In this document: positions 7,946-16,193 of the stretch, one piece after another
How the letters are laid out: each line of letters begins with the position of its first letter
Numbering within the stretch: position 1 is the stretch's first letter
From: QFOX01 sp033763655
GTDB lineage: Bacteria > Pseudomonadota > Alphaproteobacteria > Rickettsiales > UBA3002
Reading direction: 5' to 3'
NCBI GenBank assembly: GCA_033763655.1
Contig: JANRKD010000001.1
Span: 128,298 to 192,297, forward strand
DNA length: 64,000 nucleotides
Translations under genes and position numbers: made by a program
The notes under the pieces: model-generated
Seen by the model: the letters and a program-made list of their open reading frames with translations, nothing else
What the model was told of the DNA's origin: nothing
Database searches by the model: none

Positions 7946-8845
7946 TCAAACCGTAAGGCGGGGGATGCGGAGGCTTTCCTCGTCCGTCGTGACAAAACCA
8001 TCCCCTGCCGCATCGTAATGGCGGTGGGTAATCTCAAGCGCCCATTCCTCCGGCCGCCCCTCGATGCGTATCCGGTGGTAATGCGCAGCGGGCATACGGT
8101 AGCCGTTGCTGCTCGCCGCCGCGCAGCCGCGCACCGCTATGGGCCCCTGCGGCCCCTGCAATTGCGCCCGCACCGCCGCGTGGCCATGGCCATGCAGCAC
8201 CAGTTCGGCCCCGGTCTCCTGCAGCACGGCACGCAAGGCGGGTGCATCGCTCAGTGCTTTGCGCCAGGGCGCGGCACCTGCCTGCGGGGGATGATGAATG
8301 AGAACAACACGCAACAGCCCCTCCGCTTTGCTGCGCAACAAAACCTCGCGCAACCGGGCAAGCTGCTCCGCGCCGACGCGCCCGTTGGCCATCATCAGCG
8401 CCGTGGGGACAGCGCTTGACACGCCGATAATCGCGACCCCGTCGCGCCGCCGCAGGTAAGGGAAGCCGGAAACGCCATCATCGCCGCGCATATACGCGCC
8501 CCAATGCGCCTCCCATGTTGCCTCGCGGCGGCGGCCATGCGCATCGTGGTTACCGGGGATGACGCTGACATTCTCCGGCAGGCCCAGAGCCGAAAGCCAC
8601 GGCGCCGCCTGCACAAACTCCGCCTTAAGGCTGAGGTTGCACTGATCGCCCGTCACCAGCACATGGTCGGCTTCCTGCGCGCGGATATCCGCCATCAGCC
8701 GCTGCAGAATATCGGGCGAAAAGCGGTGCTTGCGTTTGCGCTGCCACGACAGGTATGCTAGCGCTCGCTTGAGCGTGAACTCGCTCGCATGCATCTGCGG
8801 CAGCGGGCTGATATGCATGTCCGATACATGTACCAACGTAATCAT
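7946..8845 (-). CDS. Calcineurin-like metallophosphoesterase
   Basis: A 299-residue phosphoesterase with the full set of binuclear-metal motifs in order: HVSDMHIS (D9, H11), TGDQCN (D67, N70), GNHDAHG (N99, H100), LIHHPPQ and LHGHGH. No signal peptide or membrane helix is seen, so it should work on the cytoplasmic side. The start codon is 20 bp from that of the divergently transcribed CDP-alcohol phosphotransferase, so they share a control region. Within this lipid locus it may remove a phosphate from a phosphorylated lipid or head-group precursor, but the substrate is inferred only from position. Confidence 0.85.
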   Translation of the reverse strand: MITLVHVSDMHISPLPQMHASEFTLKRALAYLSWQRKRKHRFSPDILQRLMADIRAQEADHVLVTGDQCNLSLKAEFVQAAPWLSALGLPENVSVIPGNHDAHGRRREATWEAHWGAYMRGDDGVSGFPYLRRRDGVAIIGVSSAVPTALMMANGRVGAEQLARLREVLLRSKAEGLLRVVLIHHPPQAGAAPWRKALSDAPALRAVLQETGAELVLHGHGHAAVRAQLQGPQGPIAVRGCAAASSNGYRMPAAHYHRIRIEGRPEEWALEITHRHYDAAGDGFVTTDEESLRIPRLTV

Positions 8846-8865
8846 CAGGGAATACTGAACTCGAG

Positions 8866-9990
8866 ATGCAACCGACTGTCAAGGAACCGTACTCTCTGCT
8901 GCGCCAACCCGCGCTGCCGATGATCTGGAGCATGCGCCCCGAGGCGCGCCTAAGCCGACAACTCGCCCGCCTGCGCAACGCGCGCGCGGCCTTCGATAAC
9001 ACCGAGCTGCTGCTGCGCGAGGACGCCATCTTCGACACGCCCGTGCTGCGCGGACTGATGGGGGCGCGCAACCTCGCGGTGGTCGATGCCGAGAGCGGCG
9101 CACCGCTTGGCGCATTTGTCGATACCGCGCACCGCGAGGCGGCGCAGGCATGGCTCGAAGGTCGGGGCGAAAAGCCTGCGATCCTCACCTCCCATACGCC
9201 TGCCGACATCGCCGGGGCCTACCATCTCGAACTGCGCAAGCGCGAGGCCGCCGCCTGCCACCGCCTCACCCCGGACAATGCCCGCGAGGTGGAATGGCGC
9301 CTGTTTATGACCGCCTACAAGGGCGTGACCGATTTCGTCACCAAATACTGGTGGCCGCGCCCGGCGTTTCACGTCACGCGCTGGTGCGCCGCGAAAGGCA
9401 TCACCCCCAACCAGGTGACGACCGTCTCGGGCCTTCTGGTGCTCGCCTGCTACTGGCTGTTCGCGCAGGGGCTTTTCTGGCCGGGGATGCTGCTCGCCTG
9501 GGCGATGACGTTCCTCGACACGGTGGATGGCAAACTCGCCCGCGTCACCCTGACCAGCTCGCCGCTGGGTAATATCTTCGACCATGGCATCGACCTCATC
9601 CACCCGCCTTTCTGGTATTATGCCTGGGCGCTGGGGCTGGCGGCAGGCAGCACGCCGCTTGCTGACGGCTGGTTCGCGCCGCTGATGTGGCTGTTGTTCG
9701 GCGGCTACATCGCCGGGCGGTTATGCGAGGGCTATTTCGCCCGACGCTACGGCATGCACTTGCATGTCTGGCGGCGGTTCGACTCGCGCTTCCGCCTGTT
9801 CCTGGCGCGGCGCAACCCCAATATGGTGCTGCTGCAGCTTTCGCTGCTGGTGGCACGGCCCGATTGGGGGCTGCTGGCCGTCGTCGGCTGGACGGTGCTC
9901 TGCCTTGGCGTCCAGTGCGTGCAGGTGGCGCAGGCCGAAGCGGTACGCCGGAGTGGCGGGCGCATCACCTCCTGGCTCGATGCGGCATGA
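8866..9990 (+). CDS. CDP-alcohol phosphotransferase, probable sphingolipid head-group transferase
   Basis: Integral membrane enzyme of 374 residues. The C-terminal two thirds hold several membrane helices and the complete CDP-alcohol phosphotransferase signature: DxxDGxxAR near residues 218-226, then eight residues, then GNIFDHGID (GxxxDxxxD). The first 130 or so residues form a soluble domain containing GARNLAVVDAESG. It resembles a shortened nucleotidyltransferase-like domain, as in bifunctional inositol-phosphate cytidylyltransferase/transferase proteins, but lacks a recognisable nucleotide-binding signature. The stop overlaps the lipid kinase start (ATGA). Position beside a kinase and a Tam41-like cytidylyltransferase suggests transfer of a phospho-alcohol from a CDP-activated donor to make a phosphosphingolipid. 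Confidence 0.85.
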   Translation: MQPTVKEPYSLLRQPALPMIWSMRPEARLSRQLARLRNARAAFDNTELLLREDAIFDTPVLRGLMGARNLAVVDAESGAPLGAFVDTAHREAAQAWLEGRGEKPAILTSHTPADIAGAYHLELRKREAAACHRLTPDNAREVEWRLFMTAYKGVTDFVTKYWWPRPAFHVTRWCAAKGITPNQVTTVSGLLVLACYWLFAQGLFWPGMLLAWAMTFLDTVDGKLARVTLTSSPLGNIFDHGIDLIHPPFWYYAWALGLAAGSTPLADGWFAPLMWLLFGGYIAGRLCEGYFARRYGMHLHVWRRFDSRFRLFLARRNPNMVLLQLSLLVARPDWGLLAVVGWTVLCLGVQCVQVAQAEAVRRSGGRITSWLDAA

Positions 9991-10931
9991 AACCGGCCCT
10001 CTTCAGCAATGCGCTGAGCCTTTACAACCGCCAGTATGCGGGGCGCATCGAGGCTGCTGCGGCCACCTGCGGCTTACCCACCCATAGCTTCGACGCCACC
10101 GCCTTTGCCAACCCGGCGACCCTCGACGCAATGCTGCAACGCGAGGCGGATACAGGCTGCGACACGCTGTTCATCAACGGCGGCGACGGCACGCTCGATT
10201 TCATCATCGCCCGGCTGCGCGGCGAAACGCTGGCCGGATGGAACCCCGACATCCTCCTGCTGCGCGGCGGCACCACCAACATGACCCACCGCGATGTCGG
10301 CTATGGCGCCGACCCGGTGCGCGCGCTTGACCGCGCCCTGCGCCGCGACACGCCGTGGACGCGCACACTGCGCGATGTAATCTGCCTGAGCGGCGGCGAC
10401 CTGCCGTTTCCGCAGTATGGTTTTTTCTTCGGCAGCCACGCCATTGCCCGCGCCATCCGCCGCGCGCGGGGCAGCCTGCACGCCCGGGGCATCCACGGAG
10501 TAGCGGGCGAAGCGCTGCTGTTTCTCTCGGCGCTTAGCGCCCTGCTGCGCGGCAAGGTCGCCCACCACCCGATCGTGGCCCCCGCACCGCTTGACTTCAA
10601 CCTCCACGGCCAACACCGGCAGGAGCACCACATCTTTTTTATCGCCACCACGCTGAACACGCTGCTGCTTGGTATGCGCGCAGCTACGCCCACGCCGCAA
10701 CGGCTCGGCTGCATGGCGCTGCTGGCCCCGGTCGATGGTTTCTGGCGCCATATCCCTTCGCTCTGGCGCGGCACGCCCGAACAGTATGCGGGCTGCCTGC
10801 TGCGCTGGTACGACCACGAAATCACGCTGGCGATGGAAGGGGAAGTCACGCTTGATGGCGAGCTTTTCAGCAGCCGCCATGCCGCGCCCCTCACCCTTAC
10901 CATTGCCCCTCCCGTTGCGTTCCTGACATGA
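9987..10931 (+). CDS. Diacylglycerol/ceramide kinase-like lipid kinase
   Basis: A 314-residue protein with a diacylglycerol-kinase catalytic domain. FINGGDGTLDFI (residues about 61-72) is the GGDGT nucleotide-binding motif shared by DAG, sphingosine and ceramide kinases. The start at 9987 overlaps the previous stop, and the end overlaps the next start in an ATGA junction, so three genes are co-translated. A kinase of this family in the Caulobacter sphingolipid cluster phosphorylates ceramide; the same reaction, giving ceramide-1-phosphate, is the best guess here. A longer upstream frame exists but simply overlaps the preceding gene and is not supported. Confidence 0.82.
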   Translation: MKPALFSNALSLYNRQYAGRIEAAAATCGLPTHSFDATAFANPATLDAMLQREADTGCDTLFINGGDGTLDFIIARLRGETLAGWNPDILLLRGGTTNMTHRDVGYGADPVRALDRALRRDTPWTRTLRDVICLSGGDLPFPQYGFFFGSHAIARAIRRARGSLHARGIHGVAGEALLFLSALSALLRGKVAHHPIVAPAPLDFNLHGQHRQEHHIFFIATTLNTLLLGMRAATPTPQRLGCMALLAPVDGFWRHIPSLWRGTPEQYAGCLLRWYDHEITLAMEGEVTLDGELFSSRHAAPLTLTIAPPVAFLT

Positions 10932-11878
10932 GCCAAAGCCCGCTGCATCGCTACCTTGCTGACGAAACCGCACAGGCCGCGCCGTCCGAAGTGCGCGCCC
11001 TCTACGACAGTTTCTGCGCCCGGATGCCGGTGCCGCAAACCGCCCTCGCCGGGCTATTTTACGGCTCGGCCTTATGGAAAACCCCCGCGCCCGACAGCGT
11101 CTGGGATCTCTATGTGCTGGTGGAGAACTATGCCGGGTGCGGCGGTAGCACGCTGCTGCAACGTGCAGGCCGCGCCCTGCCGCCCAATGTCTATTACCAC
11201 GAAACCACCGACGCCGCAGGCACCGTGCTGCGCGGCAAAATCGCGGTGATGACCCTTAAGCAGTTCGAGCGTCATTGCCGGGGCCGCGTCCTCGCGCCGC
11301 AGACCTGGGCGCGGTTTGCGCAGCCGGTGCGGCTGATCGCCGTGCGCGACGACATCGTGCGCGGTCAGGTCGTCGCCGCCCTCGCACAGGCGGTGCTCAC
11401 CTTCCACCGCGCCACCGCCCCGTGGGTTCAGGCGCCCTGCAGCATCGCGCAATTCTGGCAGATGGGGTTGCAACACACCTACGCCAGCGAATGGCGCGCC
11501 GAACGCGGCAACCGCCAGCAGGCACTGGTGGCCGCGTCGCTTGCCGCTTTCACCGCGCGCAGCACCCAGGTATTTTCCTGCGGCCCGGTGGCGGGCCTTG
11601 CGCTCGATAACGGGCAGATAACCAGAACTATGCCCGCATGGCAGGCCGGGGCCGCCCGCGCCACGCAGCGTGGGCGCGACTTTCTCAGCAGGGTGCAGCA
11701 TGCGCTGCGCCTGATGAAAGCGGCGTTCACCTTTGCCGGGGGGGTGGATTACCTCGCCTATAAAATTGCGCGCCATAGCGGCGTTACCCTGACCCCTAGC
11801 GCCTTTGCGCGGCGCCACCCGTTGCTGGGCGTCTGGCCGCTGGTCGTTCAGGGCTTACGGGCGCGCGCCTTCCGCTGA
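10928..11878 (+). CDS. Tam41-like phosphatidate cytidylyltransferase family protein
   Basis: A 316-residue soluble or peripheral protein resembling mitochondrial Tam41/Mmp37 CDP-diacylglycerol synthase. The N-terminal nucleotidyltransferase motif is FYGSALW (residues 44-50) followed by VWDLYVLVENY. A middle block has NVYYHE, LRGKIAVMTLKQFERH and WARFAQPVRLI. The C-terminal segment LMKAAFTFAGGVDYLAYKI corresponds to the Tam41 end region. Tam41 makes CDP-DAG from phosphatidate and CTP. Immediately after a ceramide-kinase-like gene, the likely substrate is ceramide-1-phosphate, giving CDP-ceramide; this is inference. The assignment rests on motif order recognised by eye. The last 31 bp overlap the convergent DUF2147 gene. 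Confidence 0.65.
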   Translation: MSQSPLHRYLADETAQAAPSEVRALYDSFCARMPVPQTALAGLFYGSALWKTPAPDSVWDLYVLVENYAGCGGSTLLQRAGRALPPNVYYHETTDAAGTVLRGKIAVMTLKQFERHCRGRVLAPQTWARFAQPVRLIAVRDDIVRGQVVAALAQAVLTFHRATAPWVQAPCSIAQFWQMGLQHTYASEWRAERGNRQQALVAASLAAFTARSTQVFSCGPVAGLALDNGQITRTMPAWQAGAARATQRGRDFLSRVQHALRLMKAAFTFAGGVDYLAYKIARHSGVTLTPSAFARRHPLLGVWPLVVQGLRARAFR

Positions 11879-12357
11879 ATACAGAGCGGATAACTTCCCT
11901 CCGCCACAGGCGTAAGAAAAGCGGTTTTGCCAAACAGCGGCACGCCGAGATAGCCGCGCAGTTCGAGCTTGCCCTCGGCGTTACGGTGGATGCGCGCGCT
12001 GTAGGTCGTGCCGTTATTCGCTTTGTAGATTTCGCCGTCATAGACGCCCGCTTCCGCCGGGTCGGCACGCATGTCCCACATCACGCGGATGCCGCAGAGC
12101 GGGCGATCGCGCAGGCGCACATCAGGGTTGAGTGCATCGACCTGCAGCTTCGCATGGGGGTCGAGCCAGGCGATATGGCCGCACAAAGTTTCCGCATTTT
12201 TCGCGCAGGGTTTGATTTCCACCACCACGTCTTTCTTCTTCACCAGCCACAGGCCGGTGACATCCTTACTGCCGGGTGCAGCATCCTGCGCCGGCGCAGG
12301 CATCGCGCTCAGGATAAGTGCCGCCGCAAACGCGCACGCAATGATGGGTTGTCGCAT
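11848..12357 (-). CDS. DUF2147 family exported protein
   Basis: A 169-residue protein with an N-terminal signal peptide (hydrophobic residues 5-20 ending in APAQD). The mature part matches the DUF2147 pattern: DVTGLWLVKK, VVVEIKPC, LCGHIAWL, DRPLCGI, YDGEIYKANNGTTYSARI and LRGYLGVPLFGKTAFL. The family is a periplasmic beta-rich domain of unknown function. It begins 1 bp after the preceding nucleotidyltransferase stop, so it is the last gene of a minus-strand operon with cerS. A role in handling lipid in the periplasm is possible from context but not shown. Confidence 0.8.
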   Translation of the reverse strand: MRQPIIACAFAAALILSAMPAPAQDAAPGSKDVTGLWLVKKKDVVVEIKPCAKNAETLCGHIAWLDPHAKLQVDALNPDVRLRDRPLCGIRVMWDMRADPAEAGVYDGEIYKANNGTTYSARIHRNAEGKLELRGYLGVPLFGKTAFLTPVAEGSYPLCIQRKARARKP

Positions 12358-12358
12358 G

Positions 12359-13111
12359 TTACACCGCCGTTTTCATGGTTCGTAATTGCAGTATTTCGCG
12401 CACCAGCGCGAGGTCGCCGACGCGGTCAACATCTATCGCCGCGTGCGGGTCGTCGAGCATCACCGGGGCGACCTGTGCGCCGGTACGCCGCGCCAGCAGC
12501 GCCACCACATCCTGCAGCGCCAACCGCCCAAGCGCATAGCGCAGCACGCTGCCGATGCCCAGCACCCGCAGCATCCGCCAGGGTGACTTGCGGTGCGCTT
12601 CCATCTGCCGCCAGAAATCAACCAGCCCCAGCGCATTTTTGTTGCGCAGCAAAAACAGGTTGGCGCCGCTGAAACTGCCATCGGCAAAGCGCAGCCGCGT
12701 GCGGCGGTTGCGCGGGTAATGCTGCTGCACCAGCGCCAACGGCACCATACCGACGCAGACATCGCCGGGCAGCGTCGAGGCCTTCTGCAGGAACTGCGCG
12801 AGTATTGCGGGCGTCAACAGCGGATGATCCGCCGTGGTGATGAGGACGGGGAACGCCACCTGCTCGAGCGCGCGCAGCACACTCATGCAGGGCGTGGCAG
12901 CGGTGGCGATGACCTGAACCCCCGGCGGCGCCTGCCGCAAACTGCCCGAGATAGAGACATCCGCGGCAGGCTGCCATTGCCTGAGCGTCGCCAGCACATG
13001 CGCCAGCATCGACTGCCCCGCAATCATGATTTCGGTTTTATTGGCCACCCCTTCCGCGATGGCCAGCGGATCGCCGCCCGGGCGCTCGCCCGCCAGTATC
13101 AGGATATTCAT
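12359..13111 (-). CDS. MobA-like NTP transferase family protein
   Basis: A 250-residue protein with a Rossmann-like nucleotidyltransferase fold: MNILILAGERPGGDPLA at the N-terminus, NKTEIMIAGQSMLAHVLATL, and VLITTADHPLLTPAIL with the metal-binding Asp. The glycine-rich loop is unusual (LAGERPGGDP instead of LAGGxSxRMG), so the substrate may differ from the molybdopterin enzymes. Its start overlaps the CerS stop in an ATGA junction, tying it to ceramide synthesis. It could activate a head group or modify a sugar on the lipid. It is distinct from the nucleotidyltransferase at 7149, so the locus has two such enzymes. Confidence 0.7.
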   Translation of the reverse strand: MNILILAGERPGGDPLAIAEGVANKTEIMIAGQSMLAHVLATLRQWQPAADVSISGSLRQAPPGVQVIATAATPCMSVLRALEQVAFPVLITTADHPLLTPAILAQFLQKASTLPGDVCVGMVPLALVQQHYPRNRRTRLRFADGSFSGANLFLLRNKNALGLVDFWRQMEAHRKSPWRMLRVLGIGSVLRYALGRLALQDVVALLARRTGAQVAPVMLDDPHAAIDVDRVGDLALVREILQLRTMKTAV

Positions 13112-14235
13112 GCCAGGCCTTTTTCGTAGAGTCGGTAACGCTTATAGCAGTGGCCACCGACCGCTTCAATCAGCCGAATCATCGGGGTGTTGTCGTCGAG
13201 TATCCACGACATCTCGACCCAACGGATATTGCGCGCGAGGCAGGCCGTACGCACATCGCTGATGAGTTTTGCCGAAAGCGCCGCGCCGGTCACGCCGCTG
13301 CGAAACTGCGGGCGGATGCCCATCAGCAGCACCCGCACCGAACGCGCACCGCGCCACTTCAGCCGCAGCGCCAGCTTCAACCAGCCCCACGGCAGCAGCC
13401 TGCCGCGCAGGTCGCGGATGCTTTCCATGATATTGGGGAGTGCCATAATCATTGCGGCAGGCTCACCGTCGACGCTGGCAATTTGTGCCAGTTCCGGAAT
13501 CAGCAACGGCTTTAGATTATGCGCCATGTAAGCAGTCTCGGCAGGCGTCATCGGGATAAAGCCCCAGTTATCGCACCAGGCCTCGTTGTAAATCATCAGC
13601 ATCTGCGTCAGGTCGGCGCTGAGGTCGCGCAGCCTGAGGGGACGCTGCGTCAGCCCGGCGATGGTATGCGCCTGTTCGGCCAGCCGGGTTGCCGCGCGCG
13701 GGAAAGGTGTGCGCGTATCCATGTGGAACGCAAGCAAATCCCTCACGGGCGCATAGCCTGCCACCTCGACCTCCGCGCCCATCCAGGCAGGCGCATGGTT
13801 CATCAGCAGGTAAGGCGGATGATCGAACCCTTCGACCAGCAGGCCGGATTCATCGTTGATGGAAAAACTATACGGCCCCACCACCCGCGCCGCGCCGCGC
13901 TGCTTCAGCCATGCCTCGGCGGCGACCAGCAGCGGCGCCACGATTTCAGGGCGCACCGCATCGAGAAAGCCGAAATGGCCGACCACAGGCTCGCCCGCGC
14001 GCTGCGCCATCTGGTCAATCTGCGCGCTGATGCGCCCGACCGGCCGCGCATTTTCGTAGGCCACGAAAAGCTGGTGCGCCGCATGCGCAAAATAGGGGTT
14101 TTTTGCACTGAGATGCGTGCGCATTTCAACATCAAGGCGGGGGATGAACTGCGCATCGTCGCGGTAAGCAAGGCGCGGCAGGCGGATAAAATCCCGCCGC
14201 CCGCGCGCGTCACTCACCGCGACAATGTCAATCAT
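13108..14235 (-). CDS. cerS: GNAT-like N-acyltransferase, probable bacterial ceramide synthase
   Basis: A 375-residue protein starting at the ATG at 14235 (MIDIVAVSDARGRRDF), which overlaps the hydroxylase stop by 4 bp. It has the two-part GNAT-like organisation of the YghO/CerS-like family: RLAYRDDAQFIPRL, LFVAYENARPVGRISAQID, GHFGFLDA, RVVGPYSFSINDESGLLVEG and, later, YNEAWCDNWGFIPMTPAE. In Caulobacter a homologue N-acylates the sphingoid base to give ceramide or its keto form. The same activity here would use the product of the serine palmitoyltransferase at 5947. The upstream frame extension to 14340 lies inside the hydroxylase gene and is rejected. Confidence 0.82.
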   Translation of the reverse strand: MIDIVAVSDARGRRDFIRLPRLAYRDDAQFIPRLDVEMRTHLSAKNPYFAHAAHQLFVAYENARPVGRISAQIDQMAQRAGEPVVGHFGFLDAVRPEIVAPLLVAAEAWLKQRGAARVVGPYSFSINDESGLLVEGFDHPPYLLMNHAPAWMGAEVEVAGYAPVRDLLAFHMDTRTPFPRAATRLAEQAHTIAGLTQRPLRLRDLSADLTQMLMIYNEAWCDNWGFIPMTPAETAYMAHNLKPLLIPELAQIASVDGEPAAMIMALPNIMESIRDLRGRLLPWGWLKLALRLKWRGARSVRVLLMGIRPQFRSGVTGAALSAKLISDVRTACLARNIRWVEMSWILDDNTPMIRLIEAVGGHCYKRYRLYEKGLA

Positions 14236-15026
14236 GGCGCGACGGGGGCGATGCCCTGTTCCGCCTCGCGCTTGCGGCGCCCCACCCCAAGCGTCGCCGC
14301 TTCCTCGATATCGATATCGGGCGTATGGCGCGCCACCCACGGGTAGCGCCGCACTTCGTCAAGCGTGTAACCGAGATTGAACACCGTGCTGCTCACCGAT
14401 TCGGTGCTGGGCCGGGCGCGGAAGGTGCGAAACAGGCGGTCGTAGAAATAGTTGGTGATGCCGAAATTGCTGCGCTCATCATGGAAGTGATGCTGCAGGT
14501 GCAGCTTCTTGATGCGCTGCACCCAACGCCAGCCGGGGCTGTATTTCAGGTGCTGGATGCAATGGCAGAATTCGTAAAACCCCGTCACCACCAGCCCGGT
14601 GGCAAAGGCCGCCGCCAGCCCGGCCACACCGCCAATCGCGTAACCCACCGGCATGGTCACCAGCGCGATGGTCGGCAAGGTGGTCAGCAGCGAGCCAAAC
14701 AGCACATCAAGGTCGTGTGGGTCGCGGTGGTGGTCGAAATGGATGCGTTTCCAGAGTAGCGCCGTCGCGGGGATGCGGTAGAGGAAGCGCCCATGCAGGA
14801 TATAGCGGTGCAGCCCGTACCACACGGCGGGATAAACCACGACGACAAACGCAGCGCTGAGCAGCAGCGGTGCCGCCGCCGTGGCGTAGAGGGCCGTCAC
14901 CGCCAGCGCCACCAGCGTCAGCGCCATATACACATGGATGGTCGCATGGTGCAGGTAGGCGCTCCACAACCCGGGTAGGGTCAGGGCGTCGAGCCGGTGG
15001 TTACTTTGCCAGAATGCGTGTGCCAT
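14232..15026 (-). CDS. Membrane fatty acid hydroxylase/sterol desaturase superfamily protein
   Basis: A 264-residue multi-span membrane protein with the di-iron histidine boxes of the fatty acid hydroxylase superfamily: HRYILH (73-78), HFDHHRDPH (96-104), HCIQH and HLQHHFHDE. These enzymes insert oxygen into C-H bonds of lipids. The gene has GAGGGG upstream of its ATG and overlaps cerS at its end, so the likely substrate is the sphingoid base or the N-acyl chain of ceramide, giving a hydroxylated sphingolipid. Carotenoid or sterol substrates are less likely because no such pathway genes are nearby. Confidence 0.85.
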   Translation of the reverse strand: MAHAFWQSNHRLDALTLPGLWSAYLHHATIHVYMALTLVALAVTALYATAAAPLLLSAAFVVVVYPAVWYGLHRYILHGRFLYRIPATALLWKRIHFDHHRDPHDLDVLFGSLLTTLPTIALVTMPVGYAIGGVAGLAAAFATGLVVTGFYEFCHCIQHLKYSPGWRWVQRIKKLHLQHHFHDERSNFGITNYFYDRLFRTFRARPSTESVSSTVFNLGYTLDEVRRYPWVARHTPDIDIEEAATLGVGRRKREAEQGIAPVAP

Positions 15027-15119
15027 GCGGCGCCCCTCGTCGTTGAATCCGGGGCCGCTTATAGCGCGCGAACCCCCATCGGCTCAAGCAAAAACCGCGA
15101 GCAAAAACCTTGCCTGCGT

Positions 15120-16193
15120 TCAGGCTTTCCAGTGCAGCAGCACCCAGTTGCCAACCACCGCGCCCAGCACCATCGGCGCCCAGGCGGCCAGCACCGGCGG
15201 CAACAGCCCGGTTTCCCCGAGCGAGGCCAGCAATTGCTGCAGCACATAAAACAGAAACCCAACCATGATGCAGCCGAAGCTGACCATCAGCATGCGGTTG
15301 CGGCGAGCAAGCTGCAGGCCGATGGGCGCGGCAATCAGCAGCATGATGAGCGAGCTGAACGGGTAGGCCAGCTTGCGGTGAAACCAGAACGCATAGGGCC
15401 GCGAGGTGTCGTCCTTCGCATCGGTTCTGTCCATCAGCAGCAGCAGGTCGTTGTAGCTCAGTTCCTCCTCGCGCACGCCGATAAGGTTCAGGGTTCCCGG
15501 GTCAAACGGCAGCCTCTTTTCCTCGACCAGCGTCTGGGCGGCGCTGTCGCCGCCGACATCGCTCATCTCGCGCACGCCATGCATCATCCAGACGCCATTT
15601 TCATACACGGCGGAATCCGCCGCAAGGTAATGGCGAATGATGTTTTTTTCGTCGCGCTCCAGCAGCACAATATCGCGCAGGGCGCGGCCATGGTTGGTGA
15701 TGGCGCCAACCCGCATGAACAGGTTGCCGTCGGACACCCAATCGGTGGCGACCCGCACCGTGCCGGCCGTCGGTTTCCCCCTGTAATCCTGCTGCTGCCA
15801 GCGGTAAAGCGTGGCCGAACTATGCGGCAGCAGCGTGTTGGCGAAGGCCAGATGCATGAAGGCGATGAGCGCCGTCGCCGCCGCCAGCACCCCAAGGACA
15901 GCATGGACCGGAATCCCGACCGCATGCAGGATGACCATCTCGTGCGACAGCACCATGCGCGCCAGCAGCGCCATCGCCGCAATCAGCACGGCGAGCGGCA
16001 ACACAAAGCTGAGTATCTGCTGCACGCGCAGCCCGGTATATTGCCACAACGGCAGTAACTCGCCCGGGTGGGATTTGAGCACATTATCGGCATTGGCCAG
16101 CAAATCGAACACCATCAGGATGCCGCCAAGCGCCAGCAGCACCATCAGCCATTGCATAAAAAACCGCGAGAGCACGCTGAGAATGAGGGTCAT
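15120..16193 (-). CDS. lptG: LPS export ABC transporter permease LptG
   Basis: A YjgP/YjgQ family permease of about 357 residues with two N-terminal membrane helices, a periplasmic jellyroll region and more helices at the C-terminus. Together with LptF and the ATPase LptB it extracts lipopolysaccharide from the inner membrane and passes it to the periplasmic Lpt bridge. The start at 16193 (MTLILSVLSRFFMQWLMVLL) overlaps the LptF stop by 4 bp. The gene lies 93 bp upstream of the hydroxylase-cerS operon on the same strand, so LPS export and ceramide synthesis may share transcription. Assignment of G versus F follows gene order and is not certain. Confidence 0.85.
   Translation of the reverse strand: MTLILSVLSRFFMQWLMVLLALGGILMVFDLLANADNVLKSHPGELLPLWQYTGLRVQQILSFVLPLAVLIAAMALLARMVLSHEMVILHAVGIPVHAVLGVLAAATALIAFMHLAFANTLLPHSSATLYRWQQQDYRGKPTAGTVRVATDWVSDGNLFMRVGAITNHGRALRDIVLLERDEKNIIRHYLAADSAVYENGVWMMHGVREMSDVGGDSAAQTLVEEKRLPFDPGTLNLIGVREEELSYNDLLLLMDRTDAKDDTSRPYAFWFHRKLAYPFSSLIMLLIAAPIGLQLARRNRMLMVSFGCIMVGFLFYVLQQLLASLGETGLLPPVLAAWAPMVLGAVVGNWVLLHWKA

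Noticed and set aside
9687..9986. N-terminal extension of the lipid kinase
   Set aside because: It lies wholly inside the CDP-alcohol transferase gene; the ATGA overlap at 9987 and the domain start decide the shorter form.
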